DNA of 64,000 bases, from contig NC_092673.1 in assembly GCF_964355755.1 (NCBI RefSeq), positions 12,715,001 through 12,779,000 of the forward strand, read 5' to 3'. The stretch is from Antedon mediterranea. Lineage: Eukaryota; Echinodermata; Crinoidea; Comatulida; Antedonidae. Shown here piece after piece: positions 29,300-42,116 of the stretch. The stretch's first letter is position 1. Each line of letters starts with the position of its first letter. The notes beneath the pieces were generated by a model. That model worked only from the letters and a program-made list of their open reading frames with translations, ran no database searches and was not told the DNA's origin. The position numbers were made by a program, and so were the translations under genes.

Positions 29300-32200
29300 A
29301 AAGTGCAAAGGAAGGGGATTAATAAAATAATATTTCTTCACATTTTTTTACCTATGAATAATTCTGAATTTTAATGAATATTAATATTTAGACAATAATA
29401 CATTTAGCAAAACAAATAAGAATGATTTCACCAACTTTTCTTTATTTACGTTTAATAAAATTTCAAATTGCACAAATTGTTCAAATTGCGCATAACAAAC
29501 AATTGATTATATAAGCATTCATACTAAATGATTACAATGAACATTTGGATAATAAATAGGAACAAATTGTAGGCCCAATAATGATGATGCACGTACGTGG
29601 GCGTGTATGTTCGTTCGTGCGTCAAAATTCAATAAACCTGTCCGATATGAGAGGACTACATTTATTAGGTGTAATAAGATTGTTTGGTTGAATCACCACT
29701 AATTTTGAGCAATTGTATGTCAAATTTGAATTTCTTTTTGGACAAATAAAAGTAACTATTTCTATTTGTTTTATTAATTGACATGATCTAAATACAGTAT
29801 TAAACTTAAATTTAATCAATCCAATTTACCTATCAAAAGCGAACTCTAACTGTGATCTTATTGGCAACAAGTACTGTACCAATAGTTAGACTAGTTGGAA
29901 GGTAAAATGAGAGAATGACAATCAGAAATTGTAGGTGAATACTTTCATGGTTCTTTGGAGGAATTTGTCATAAAAATTGATGCAGCAGAGAAAGGATTTT
30001 TGATATTTTCTACCTCTGTTGTGAGGCTGATCAATAATGAGCGGTTGATATTTTAACACCCTCATGAGTAAATAACATGTTTCTTTTACATTACAACTAT
30101 AAGTTTTTATTAAGGATGTATGAGCTCAATGGACCAAATGGTAAGATACAGTACCTTTATAATATGAATTCTTATTTATTGTATAGAAACTTTCATATAA
30201 TTTTTTTATTAGGAAGGTATTGCTGTTTCTTTCGTCACCTTACCAAACATCAAATATGTAGAGGGCGATGTCCCACTCAAACGAAGACTTTAAATTATTT
30301 TAACGTTATTTCATTTATTTCATTTCATTTATTTAATGTACTAAGATGAATTGGTTAGGGACTGCTAAAGTAATATGATTACTGTAAATACAAGAGTCAG
30401 CAGTCCCATGATCTTAACTAAAATAAATATATAATTTTATAAACAAACTAGAATTTAATTCGTCATTTTTATCATTTTACCGAAATTAATTATTTTTTTA
30501 AACATGCACGTACGTTAACATACGATCGGAAAATGTTGATGTATGCCATCCTATTATACGCTTATAGTGCTGAGTTGTGCCTATTATATGCCATATACAA
30601 TATGTACAGTATATACTGTATATCTATATACAGTGTAGCATAGGTGAAATTACGGGACACACATCATGTTCTAATTTTTATCAAAATAAACTTGACAACT
30701 CATGAGAAAGATAAATAAACAAGCACATACTGAAATTTTTGAGAAATTCGAGCACAAATAACCGAGATGCGCTCTGTTGAATGTGATAAACTACACAAAA
30801 AGTTAAAAAATCCTAATTTTTAAATTCAAGTGGCCATTTGATGAGGTCACAACATTTTGTACGTCAAATATGTACATGAATTCATATCTACAATTCAATG
30901 GCTTCCCGAATAAGTTAAAAAAATTAGGGGTCATCTTGCATTCTGAAAAGTTATTTTCATTTTAAAAAAAGACCTATTTTTCACCATTTTCAGCACTTTG
31001 ATACAATTAATGTGCGCAATTTGTAATTTTTAACCTGCTCGTATAGCGGTAATTTAAGTCATAACGGACTCAAATGTGCTGAATGTACTAAGGATGGTGG
31101 GTAACATGCGATTTGTACAAAAAATTCGTATTTTTTACGCTTTTTAAGTATCGTGAGCGCAAAAACGTGCCCGAAAAAACGTGCCCGTGCGTTTTTATTT
31201 GCTAATATTATTACCCTTGACCTGAAGTTTACGTGTAGTGAATTTCATTAATATGTGATAATGAATTATGGAGATACGATTGATAATGTGATTTTACAAA
31301 ATGGCGTATAAATGACGTCACGGATGAGTGATCACGCTGAAAAGCTTATTAGGACTAAGTTAAAGTATTTGAAAGACATTGTGAAATTTTTGCGATCATT
31401 GCCATTCAAGTTTTTGAGATAATTGTTACACAAAAAGTGTACAGAAAGAAGAATATATTTTAATGCAAGTACAATAACAATAGGTGATCATTTTATTCTA
31501 AATGATCACCTAATAAGAATAAGAAGAAAGAAGAATAAAGATTTCATACAATAACAATAGGTGATCATTTTATTCTAAATGATCACCTAATAAAGTATAA
31601 AGCTGTGAACGTCTGGAACGTTAAGCTCCAAGGAATTGTCAAGAAGTGTAATTAGACAATGGTGCCTATTGACATTAATCGTGTAGGAAAATGAGGCACT
31701 CACAAAGATTTAAAGTATGGCACTGGTCCAATTGTTTGTGGTATGGAGGCCCTAAGAAAAAAATGTAACAAATTTTAAAAAACATAAAAATTGTTATTAC
31801 AATGTATATAAAGGAAGTCATTTGTGAAATCTACTATAACCCTATGTTATACTGTCGGTATTCTTTCCTCAATTCGAACCCAACACAATAAGATTGTATA
31901 TTTGGGTCACTGAGGTACTGAAGTATGAACTTTCACCTTACTTTGTTTGTTTGAAGAGAAGCACATTTTGAGGAAGGCCGAGAAAGTGCAGCTTTTAAAT
32001 GCTATACGAGAACATTTTATTTCTTCAGATTCTGCTGTGCTTCAGTCTATTTCAAAGACAGATCAATATGTTCACATTTCACAGCATGGAGCAGCGCCCC
32101 CTCCAAACTAGGAAGTCAATTACTCTATCCCCCTAGAGTATTAGCAGATCCCCTCTATGATTTTGACTTTCTAATTTGATGCGGGCGCCCTACTCCATGG

Positions 32201-33220
32201 CTCACAATGGCGCCACCCTTTAGCTCTATTCTATCCCACAATGCCTTTCGAAATTGTTACGCGCTTCGGACGAACAGGAGATTCTTGTGTTATAAGTTCT
32301 TTGACTACACCCAATATGTGGCTGCAGATTTTGCATAAATCTGGATATGCATTTTTGATCTGACTGTGGTAAATGAAGCATACAAGTACCAACAAGTTGA
32401 AAAAACTAATTTTGAGAAGTTTAAATGATGAGTCTATCTCAACTTTGAGAGACGCTCGATCAGATTCAGCCAATATTCCACATATTCTTTCATTGAAGAA
32501 TGTAGTGAAAAAATTATAGATGCTCAACTTTACAAGTAACAGAATGTTCCAGCTCTGGGAAAGGACGTGTTCATTAGAAGTTTTGAGTTTTTGGTGGGAC
32601 TATCAAGACCATTACAACCAACAGATCAGCATCAATCCAAAAACTTTTGAAGGATGAATACTGGAAAATATCACAGCTTGATTGCTGGCATTTTTGTAAA
32701 GGTATGACTGACGCAGTAATATCTATTTTCTATTTCTAAAACCAAACTTAAATCCTTTATTTATTCTACTCCCACTAGTATATAAATATTCACCAAAGCA
32801 TCGACACAGCTCAGGACCATGCATGATATGAGGGCCAAATATTTCCTCTCGTGTACGAACTCCTGAGGAACACTCAACAGACAAATAGGAAGAGAACAAA
32901 CCTATTACTGTCCAGTGTACAATAAACAGAGCAATATACCACAGTGGCAGTTAAATCAATAAATGCCAAGTCACAGAGAAACTAAGAAAAGAGCTTGCTG
33001 ATAAATTGTTGAAAGATGGGGAGGTTAACTAATTATTATTTGTCTTATTCGTCTTCCTTCCCAAAAATGATATGCAGTAATAAAAATGTACACCAAACAG
33101 TGACAACGCAGACAACATTGATTTGCATTTTTAGTAAATTATTTATTTAATGTTTAACTTTTCAGGTTAAACAAGAAGGCCTCAACAATTATTACATGGA
33201 GGACTAAAAGTTTTGTGTAT
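29300..33220. other. Long stretch without a supported gene
   Basis: AT-rich with scattered repeats. CAGTATATACTGTATA with GCATAGGTGAAATTACGGGA (30610-30660) recurs near 47840-47890. The 30880-30930 text GAATTCATATCTACA recurs near 17775. A short open piece AEKVQLLNAIREHFISSDSA (about 31980-32040) might be transposon debris. A 98-residue minus frame at 32231-32527 is not recognised. Paired hairpin repeats at 31481-31589 are listed separately. Confidence 0.45.
31481..31589. repeat. Two identical 32-bp hairpins
   Basis: TAGGTGATCATTT, loop TATTCT, AAATGATCACCTA at 31481-31512 and again at 31558-31589. Arms are perfect over 13 bp. The two units, with shared flank ACAATAACAA, are 77 bp apart and form a tandem duplication. 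Confidence 0.95.
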
Positions 33221-33232
33221 TCCAGAATATGG

Positions 33233-33325
33233 AATTTACATACAGAGGCACCACCGCCACTTCCAAATTTGTGTTGGAGCTGACCATCCTACCTTCTGGG
33301 TGTTCCTTGATTGCCTTAAGCTTGG
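33233..33325 (+). pseudogene. Fragment like a transposase C-terminal region
   Basis: Plus-strand translation has HRHFQICVGADHPTFWVFLD followed by CLKLGN. This resembles the end region of Mutator-like transposase relatives, which carry an EGWHNxF...HPxxWxFL motif, though the EGWHN part is altered here. Nothing else of the element is clear. Confidence 0.35.
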
Positions 33326-33499
33326 CAACATCGGCACAACGAGTGCATAGCCTAACATATTAATGTCTCCTATGATTAGTAGGAGGGTACGGAGATAGAA
33401 ATATATTAAATTTCTTGAAAGGCGTCTCTCATAATTTTCACTAAGAGACAGATTCATTCATGTTTTTTCCCCAAGAACGTTTAAAGCATAGTTTTATGA

Positions 33500-36400
33500 C
33501 ACCTGCTTCACTGAGATAGCGTCCTCTATAACCATCATTTTCAATAAATAATTATGAGGTGGGAAAAACACAGGAGCCGAAAAGCAGACTATTTTGAAAG
33601 AACTAGGAACATCTAACATTTACATAAACAGCCTCGGACTACAATAATTTACAATAATTCACGTTTTAATTTCTGAAGGTTTGGCAGCAAGAAACATTGA
33701 GTATGTGTCTAGCCACAAATCAAAAACCAGTATAAAACATGTTGACAAGGCCAAAAAAAACATAGACAAATATAGAATGACTCTTCGTCTATCAGAAAAA
33801 TTCAATGGTTCAGGATCAAGTTCCTTCCAAATTTTTCTAACAATGTGCAGTTTAATTGTCAATCAAGAAGTGACGCTGTATAGTGATTTTTACTATATTA
33901 TTACTTTTTTATTTTTATACTTTAGATGGGTGTTGATGAGTTCTCAAATTATCTCATCTTTCAAGATAAAGCAGTTTTGGGTGAGGACATGTTAGTTGTT
34001 AAAGCATTCAAAAGGAGAAAACTCTTTAATTGTGTTAATTTTCATGTAATGTAAAAACAAATAATTTTCAACTGATACCTTTTTTAAATAAGGACACAGA
34101 ATGGGTTGAGAGAAGCGTCTTTGCCCAAATGCTAATTGATGGATATTTGTTACTGTACCTGAATCTGAATTCCCAAGTGTCTGAAGAATCTCTGTAAATG
34201 TAGGTATATTTAACATGTACCAAAAGTTGGCAAAATTCGAAAATAAATCAATCAAACATGGAACAAAAAGCAGATAAAATTGAACTCTTTTTTGAGAGAA
34301 CATTTACTTGGACGAAGTGGTCCAAATCATTTTATACATTGATATACCTATAAATCTTTGAGTCTGTAGGGGAGGATTCAAAACATTTGAAAGGTTGAAT
34401 CGTGAACAATTTCTGAAATGGTAAACATCAATGACAGTGCAAAAACTACAACAAATACTTGCCTGGAGCAGGGAACATTCATAACGGTGTTCCTTAAAAC
34501 AATCTCAATAGTTGTACTTTATTGTTAGAATGAATAAAGTGAAACCAAAATGTACTGTATCCATTTATCACACTGATTTACAATAGTTCAAAGTTTGTAG
34601 AGGGGTGAGGCAAGGTTTATTTAAATTCAATGCAAGTACATTAACAAGCGATGTGGCTGAGATAGGATATACAGATTTCAAACTGCAATAGAATCATTGG
34701 GTGTGTTTTTCTCAATACCATAATACAGCTGTATACTGCTGAAAATCAAATTGTGAACCTAAAAGTTCCAAATCCTACATATATAGAAGACTTCTCATTG
34801 AAAAATCATTTACATTAAATATTTGGTAATAGTAGTAGTGTACTAATCATGGTTTGAAACAATGCAGGGGCAAGCAACCAGTTATTTAAATAATAATATT
34901 TATAGAAAATTTAACTGTTATTAGTTATAATATAAAGTCATCAAAGTCAAATATGTCTGCCCAGTTCATAATATTCATCTTGTTCATCATCCCATTATCT
35001 CCTGTTTCCAGTTTGAATACACCAACCATGGCCATCTGGTAGCTGAATATCTGTTACCACCTGATCCGACATAGTATTATAAGCGCTTGATAATTTGCTC
35101 TCCTCAGTGTGACCCTAATGTTATGTTAGAGAAGCCAGGCGAAAGGAGATTCTTGTCTACTCTCTATCATAACTTAAGATCAACAGCCAAACTTATATGT
35201 CTCTTTAAATTGGTCATGCTATTAGTGGTTATCATAGAAACAGCATACAAAAAGTTACATATGTATCAAATGATCTTCTTTGGGTCAGAAATACATTGAG
35301 AAATGTTGTGAACAAAAATGCATAATTGTTGTGTTGCACTCACTAAATGAAAAATACATGACACAGGCCACTCCATATTTCACCACTTTCAAATAACTAC
35401 AGTGGAATTTGATTGTGTAAGCATTTGCAGACAATGAAGGCTCTTCTTTGCTTCCTTTGTGGTAATGATTCCTGGTATGTGGTTTCATTACTATCATAAC
35501 TCTTCAGAACTATGTATTTGGTCTCAAATATTCTTGTCTTTTATGTCTCTTATTAATTAAGTCTTTCTTCCTTTCATTTTTGTTTATCCCTTTTAATGGC
35601 TTTGATAGACAGTGGAATATCCTTCACATCTCCAAATTCCATTTTCTGAAGTTGCACAAATACACTCTCTGCCATCTCTATGAAGTAGTTTGTGCTGTAT
35701 GTGGTTAGGTCCTTCGGTCTTTGTGGAGTAATTCCGTTGCAGTTTTGAATTGTCCGTTTTTACAGTTGCCTGGACCTTATGAGAGGCTAGTGCCTTCTCT
35801 TCTTTTATCTGGTATTAAGGCAGATCAGGTGGTAACGAATAATCAGGAACCAGTGGCCATCGATAGTGTATTGAAAATGGATAGATAGAAAGTTTAATTT
35901 TCAGTGGATTAAGGGTGCTCTTGCCACTGAAGATAATAGAGGTATTATAAGTCATAGAATTCATATAAGAATAATGAGCAAGATGGATTTATGAACTGGG
36001 TAGTCGTTTTTCTAGTTTTTAATTTCTATATTACGTTTTAATTACTTTCTGATATAATTTAATATATGGACCTCATTGAAAATAGGTCAACCACTGTTAT
36101 GCAGACTTAATGTGTCCTGATATTCTTTTAAAATATTTCACTTATTAAATCAATCAATCAATCAGCAGTTGAATTAAATATTTAAACAATTTTCAGAAAT
36201 TTTAAATCCAATAATTTATTATTAAATTAATATTTCCTGTTATAGTATATTTTTGTATAGTTCTTTGCTATATAACCTGGTTGGTTGTTTGCTACTGGTT
36301 TGTTCCAACCAATGATAGTAGACGGAATGAAATGTAAAGTTGAAGATAACTGTTAAATAGTTTTTCCAGTTGATTTTATGATCATAAACAGTCAACTGTT

Positions 36401-36600
36401 TATAAAAGGCGACAAAAAACAGTTTTTATCTGGTCAATACTAATGGAAAACCTAGTTTAAATATATTGATGAAGATGATTTGGACAAAATTATTGACGAT
36501 AAAGAACTCCAGCAGATCAGAATATCATCAGTAGATATCAACAAGCCAGCCAGCATCTTGTTGGTTACAAGACTAAAATAAAGTAAATAAGGAATAAAAT
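33500..36600. other. Stretch without a supported gene
   Basis: Only short chance-sized frames. A 104-residue plus frame at 33681-33995 starts with SHKSKTSIKHVDKAKKNIDK and could be a coding scrap, but it has no known domain. Text around 36450-36570 (EDDLDKIIDDKELQQIRISS) is open on plus for about 40 codons and leads into the pogo-like fragment. Confidence 0.4.
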
Positions 36601-36659
36601 AAAGAGTTGGTTGAACCAACCATAGATTTGAACTTTAACCAGTTTAAGAATAGTAGATA

Positions 36660-36880
36660 TATGCTACTTTGCACTAAGGCCAAAGAATTTTCTAGAGAAT
36701 TGGGTCATGAAGAAGAAATCAAGATGTGATGGGTGGACAGATTTAAAAATGATTACAGTCTGCAAGGCTGGACAGGCTGGTGACGTAGCAGAGTGAGAGG
36801 ATGAAAACAATGCAACATTTAAAGAGATTTTGAGGAGTTTCGAACCAGTAAACAGTCTAGCCTTGTGTTGCACATTGGTT
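36660..36880 (+). pseudogene. Pogo/CENP-B-type DNA-binding fragment
   Basis: Reads LCTKAKEFSRELGHEEEIKM, a stop, then WVDRFKNDYSLQ and, in frame pieces, NNATFKEILRSFEPVNSLAL. This is the pattern of the second helix-turn-helix of pogo/Tigger transposases (KAxEFxxxLG...GWxxRFKxRY) and the approach to the first catalytic region. Degenerate; no DDE motifs found. Confidence 0.5.
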
Positions 36881-36944
36881 GTTGCTCATTTTAACTTTTT
36901 CTGAGAGCAAACTCCGGAACAAAGGCTTATAATTATACTCTACG

Positions 36945-37340
36945 ACACCTACAATATTAAATGGCGATTCACAAATTTCCCAGTCTTTTAAATTAAATAT
37001 AGTTGGTCAATCCACCATTAGCAAGATTATTATAGAAACATACACTGCCCTGTGGACAGTTTTGTGTTCAGAATACACAAATATAATTTGAGCACAGTTA
37101 TTGGTGCTGTAGATGTCAATATTGAATGCCCATTAAATTGTGGCTTCAAGTTCTAAAATGTGGAATGATGCTGCAATATTTAGAAGAACAGCCATTAACA
37201 ATAACTTGGAAGAAAACACTGCTTCTTCATCCACCAACAAAAGTCGGAAATTGCACAATACACCAATATTAAATTATCGGCGGTGACTTTCTTGCACTTA
37301 AAACATAATTGGAACACCAAAAATAAAATAACAACCAATT
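36945..37340 (+). pseudogene. Second, degenerate Harbinger transposase fragment
   Basis: Plus-strand reading NGDSQISQSFKLNIVGQSTI, SKIIIETYTALWTVLCSEYT, then VIGAVDVNIECP and KMWNDAAIFRRTAIN. These match in order the exon 2 and start of exon 3 of the Harbinger transposase at 10287-12197 (compare YKSLSYQYRVGPTTIGEIV). Several stops; only the N-terminal two thirds are traceable. Confidence 0.5.
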
Positions 37341-37789
37341 CAAACCAGTTGTACAAGAAATCAGATATCTCTGTCTGCCGTGAACGGCTTAATACATGGT
37401 GTTACAGGACAAGCTTAATTAAATAATACTTTCTTATCTTTCAATTTACAGAAAATGTTGAAGTGCAACCAAATGTAATCAACAGTTCAGGACCACTACT
37501 GTAAAGGAATGACATCAAAAGAGATTTTTTGTGTGTAATTTTTGCAGTCAAAAGTTTTTCTCATAGGCACAAGGATCAAAATCATCATCATCAAAGAAAA
37601 GAATTCAGTGCCAACCTGTAGACAACAGGGATAGCACCGGACCCCGTCCCTGCCAGGGAAATATTATCATTCTATTACATGCTAAATGAAGAATTTTTTT
37701 TAATGGACATTGTCGGAAATCTGGTTGCTGGCTTAGGGCAACACTTCAAGCCATAAACCAGTCGTCAGTTAATTTAAAATAGACTGGTT

Positions 37790-38395
37790 ATAACTAGTTG
37801 GATGGAAAAATCCAGTGTCGTTCACTGAAAGTTCTACGAAAGGACATCAAAGTAAACATATCAAGATTCCCGAAGTGGAAACACCCACAGAATCTACAAA
37901 GAGGCAACCAAGTATGCCGTGGGAAGTCAGGCGGGGACCTTGGTAGTGTGAAAACCATTTACACAAATGATAAGAAGAGGAGAGGAATCAAACGAAGATT
38001 AAACATTCCTTCTTGTGCAGAAGACACAACAGTTTGTCAACAAGAAATTAGCAGAAGAAAATGCTTGAAGATTCTGTACGTCAGCTGAAGACTGGAAAAA
38101 AAGCTGTGGTGGTAATGAAGAAAATGAAGCGTCAAAGATTAAATCAAATTATCAAAAGACACAATAAATTCTTTAAATGCCAGATACGGAAAATGAAGAG
38201 AGAAAGGAAAACTTACAAAACAGTATGTTCATTGATGGATCTCCACAGTATAAATTAGAATCAATAAAAAAACATGAATTGGCAGCCACTCATATTAGGG
38301 CAAAATCAATAGTTAAACTTAAAGCCAAGGAAAATCCTAAAAAACCCAAGCATACAAGATCGTACATCATCTCAACACGTAATAACCAAACTTAG
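37790..38395 (+). pseudogene. Lys-rich coding debris
   Basis: Pieces in different frames: TESTKRQPSMPWEVRR, then EDSVRQLKTGKKAVVVMKKM and KRHNKFFKCQIRKMKRERKT. The second part would form a basic coiled coil. The composition suggests a nuclear protein or transposon accessory region. No domain named. Confidence 0.35.
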
Positions 38396-38399
38396 CATC

Positions 38400-39340
38400 A
38401 GAATTGTCATTCGCTCGTCATACATACCAGACTATTCACGGATTATGAATGGCAGTGTACATTGGGACAAAGCTAATGGTTATATATCTCGGTATATTTG
38501 CTAGTAGTAGTAGTATGGTCTAGCATATACCAATTATAAAAAGATGAAAGAAAACATTTGCATTTTATTTAAAATAATTTTCCATGTGATATTTGGTATC
38601 TTGTTATTGAGTTAGGCTGTAGACTAGCAAAATAACATTTGTTTTGTGTCCACACTTTCTATATGGGTCAGTTATCTGTGGCAGGGTAGTAACCAAAATA
38701 GGCATTTTATGTGGCATAGTAAGATACTAGGGGCCTAGTGGCCTACTACTTACTAGCCTATATTAGACTTAATTACTAACTGCAAACTGCTTTTTATCCT
38801 TTTTATCCTTTTTATTTTCAGAAGAAACTATGAATAGACAAAGCCGTGCTTATAAGATATTGCAGAAGTCTTTAAAAGGTAGAAACTCTGATCTAAATTG
38901 GGGGTTGTATACAGCCAGTTTTTGAACACATGTTTAAAGCCTTCATCTAGTAGTACAAGTTAGATTTGTTAAAGCTATCTTTAATCTCAATGCATGAAAG
39001 TTAATTTACAAAATTCTCAAAAAATCTATAATTTTTACATCTCCATTACTTATTTTACTGTGTTCTGCACCTTTATTTCCAAATACATAATTTAGCAATA
39101 TTAAAGTCAATAGCCACATATTTTAACAACAAAAATATTTTTTTAATGGCATTTAAAGTACAAAAAGGGCATTATAGTTTCACTCATCTTTGAGACTCTC
39201 TACATACATTTCAGTCAAACAGGGCTACCATGGCCTCCAAAACATAGTTGCTTATTTTACTGTGCTGCTTGTAGTAAATTATTTAGTTTCGTCTTTCAGA
39301 TAGAGGCTTTGATCCAGATTGGGATGTCGTGTCATAACAG
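38400..39340. other. No gene seen
   Basis: AT-rich sequence with simple runs and TAGCCTA-type words near 38740. A splice-like acceptor TTTTTATTTTCAG at about 38820 is followed by a short open piece (NRQSRAYKILQKSLKG) and a GTAGAA donor, too short to call. Confidence 0.4.
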
Positions 39341-39344
39341 TCAG

Positions 39345-39545
39345 GTTAGATTCCAGAGGATTGGTAAATTGCAAAAACCATCCCAATATATAAAGGAAAA
39401 GGTGACAAAAATATTTTAAGTAACTATAGACCAATTTCAGTAGTTTTTCATGTTTCAAGAATTCTGGAAGGAATCATACAGAATCAATTAACAGATTATT
39501 TAAACAAATTCAACTTAATAAATATAAATCACTCAACAATGAATT
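39345..39545 (+). pseudogene. Non-LTR RT fragment
   Basis: Reads PEDW, a stop, then IAKTIPIYKGKGDKNILSNY, RPISVVFHVSRILEGIIQNQ and LTDYLNKFNLININHST. This is the classic PxxW..A.V.P..K..D..NYRPIS block followed by the Q-L region of non-LTR RTs. About 65 codons remain, with one stop. Confidence 0.8.
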
Positions 39546-40429
39546 GCTTGCATAGGGTTGAATGGATTGAATATTTAAATGAGCATGAAATGATTGGAAC
39601 ATGTTTTCACATGTCATCTCCAAATGCTTCCATACTGCTGATCACGCTATTATACTTACTCATCCCATGCGAATTAGTATAATAATCACAATTAGGCAGA
39701 AAAAGCGGTAACTGCTAATGTTTCATAATTTATTTTGTGCACTAGGCTTAGGTCGTCTTATGCTGATTTATGAGGCCTAGACTATTATGTTTCAAGCTTA
39801 TGCAGAGCATAGGACCAAATCAGAAGCTGTGAATTTGTTCATTCAACATGTCCATGTAAGTATATTAATTAATTTTATGATACTCTTAAATTAAATTTAT
39901 TTAATATTAGTATTAAAATATCTATAATTACTATATTTGTGTTTTTAAAGTGAAATTCAAGTTTTGTAGTTGACTCTATAAACGAAAATGTCAATAGGAT
40001 TACAAATAAGACACCAAATGGTGCCAAATGTCTTTGGTGTCCACTGTTAGTCATCGGTAGGCCATTATGCTTCTTTCCAGTTTTTAAAAGTCCACAATTT
40101 AAAATGATTTATTTTATAAATATTATACAGAATAATTTGCTTCCCTTCTGGAAATTCCAATTGAAATTTGAAATAATGACAGATCGGTAAGATTTAAAAT
40201 TAAATTTTAATGATAGTTAGCCCGATGCAACACCAGAAACCGAGTCAAATGTTACTTTGGTATCTATATATAAATTATGCTTATTTCTGGAATACAGTAG
40301 GTAGAGACAATGTAAAACATGTGTCACCAACCTAGCTGTTCCGTGTGTAACATGATTGGTATATTCTGCAACATTTTAGCAAGCCTTTACGATATTGTTC
40401 CATATATTTCTTTTAGGAAGATATAATGA

Positions 40430-41070
40430 CAGATTTTAAAAAGGAAATTAGCAGGAAAACCTTTAAAAGAAACTGCAATGCTAAACTTTTCAATTTCTAC
40501 GGCATACACAAAACACAAAGTCCAAATACACAAATATTAATCTCTGCAAGTCTTCATTTTTAAGCTTCGACCAAAGCATATCATACTACAAAAGCTACGG
40601 GGATGTTTGTGCGAGTACTGTGTAAACATAACTCCAAAGCTGGTACTGAATAAACAGTGTACCCAGTATAATCGTCAAGGCTGCAAGATTGAAAGCTGCT
40701 TCAAAGCCAATGAGTTAACATTATGTGACAAATTGGAGGGGTTAAAACACCATAACATAAATTGTGACTCTGCAAAAAATGTGGAATCCATCAGTTAAGT
40801 GCACACTCAAAAAGCCTATTGGCAGATACTAGCGAAGTGTCAGTTCCCTGGAGAAAGTGGAAGCATGTCAAAGTAGATCTGACTAAAAGATTTGGAGAGA
40901 AAGAAAAGTGTCAAAAATCATGTTGGTTGAGTGTGATCTGGTTGGTGAACTGTTGAATGAATTGCATCCTTTTTCAGAACAACCAATCAGATGGCATTGT
41001 AACTATGATACTGGATTTGGCTGAAAATTATGCTTTTGTCCAGCAAGATGAAGTTCAAGCAGAACACTGG
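40430..41070 (+). pseudogene. Transposon protein family Y, second fragment
   Basis: Starts after a TTTCTTTTAG acceptor. Pieces: EDIMTDFKKEISRKTFKRNC, a Cys-rich part CEYCVNITPKLVLNKQC, VPWRKWKHVKVDLTKR, HPFSE, then LDLAENYAFVQQDEVQAEHW near 41010-41070. It parallels the fragment at 20400-21040 (Cys block, WKKW block, helical block) and shows the normal order and strand of the AENY...QDEVQ motif. Frameshifts and stops are present. Confidence 0.6.
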
Positions 41071-41187
41071 ACACTGACACTATTGAAATAAAATAATAAA
41101 ACAATTTGAAACACATCTTATGCATGCACTGTATCCAACATTTAACCAATATTTATGGTCAGAAATCATTAATATACCTCTGAGTAT

Positions 41188-42065
41188 GTGCCATTGCTTG
41201 TTAAAGATACAAAGGCAGATGAGATGTTGCTCGCAGATGTGCCATTGGTTGTAGTAAAGAGCTTGAAAGTGAAAGTAACACAATTGTTAGATGCTATACA
41301 AAGGTATAAATGCACACATGTTTATCACATTTTCTTTCTTTTTTTCATTAGATTTTTTTTCCAAAACATTAAAAATATAAACACCATTTTTATTATTGCT
41401 TTTAGTCTTGATATGCTTACTTGGCACTAACGGTTTGATACCAGAAATAAAAATATGGATCAAACCAGGAGGCGATAAAGGAGGAGGAACCTACAAATTT
41501 ATGCAGCAAATTGGCAATGTTGACTGGCCCAATTCCTTGAAATATACCGTAACAATCTTGATATGGGAAGCAGGCGATTGCGCCTACAATTTAAAAACAG
41601 GGATGGAGAGAATCAGTAACCAAGTTGAAGACCTCATTGGTGTGGAAGTAAGTACTTTATATCATAATAGTTCTGACAATTCATAAAAAGTATTTACTAT
41701 TTATGATTTCACTATATGTTTTGATTTATTTTTATTTATTTCAGTGGAGAAGAAATTGAATTATTTGCATTCAGCTACAGTACTATAAATACAAATGTCG
41801 TGTTTATGGATTATCTAAAGCAAGTGGTAAGTACTGTAATTCTTAAACTGGGACCTAGTATTAGGCAATATCTCGTAAATAACACACTAGTTTACTAAAA
41901 AAAATATATTTTTTATAGGACGACACTTTTGCTTATATTGCTTGAGTTCAAAGGGTAAAGTTGATTCAACAGAAATAACCCAAGAATCCATGAAGAAAGA
42001 TTTAGAGAGTTTTACAAGTAATGGAAGCGAGTTCAAATCTAGTTTAGTTTTATGCATTCATGACT
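41188..42065 (+). pseudogene. Transposon protein family X, N-terminal exons
   Basis: Exons with clear splice sites. About 41188-41303: KADEMLLADVPLVVVKSLKV, ending LDAIQR/GTATAA. About 41405-41646: LDMLTWH, a frameshift, then IWIKPGGDKGGGTYKFMQQI and NLKTGMERISNQVEDL, donor GTAAGT. About 41745-41825: YYKYKCRVYGLSKASG with donor GTAAGT. From 41921: RHFCLYCLSSKGKVDS onward. GGDKGGGT and YGLSxASGRHxCLxC are hallmarks of this unnamed family. It is cut at about 42065 by the next retrotransposon. The C-terminal half of a relative is at 21581-22650. Confidence 0.65.
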
Positions 42066-42116
42066 CCGCTTGTGTAAGACGTGCCGAACGAGAGCTCCCG
42101 ATATTACTTTTTCATA

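Noticed and set aside
31481-31589. CRISPR-like repeats
   Set aside because: Only two units, eukaryotic context and no spacer pattern. The 43-bp and 56-bp arrays are head-to-tail satellites without spacers.
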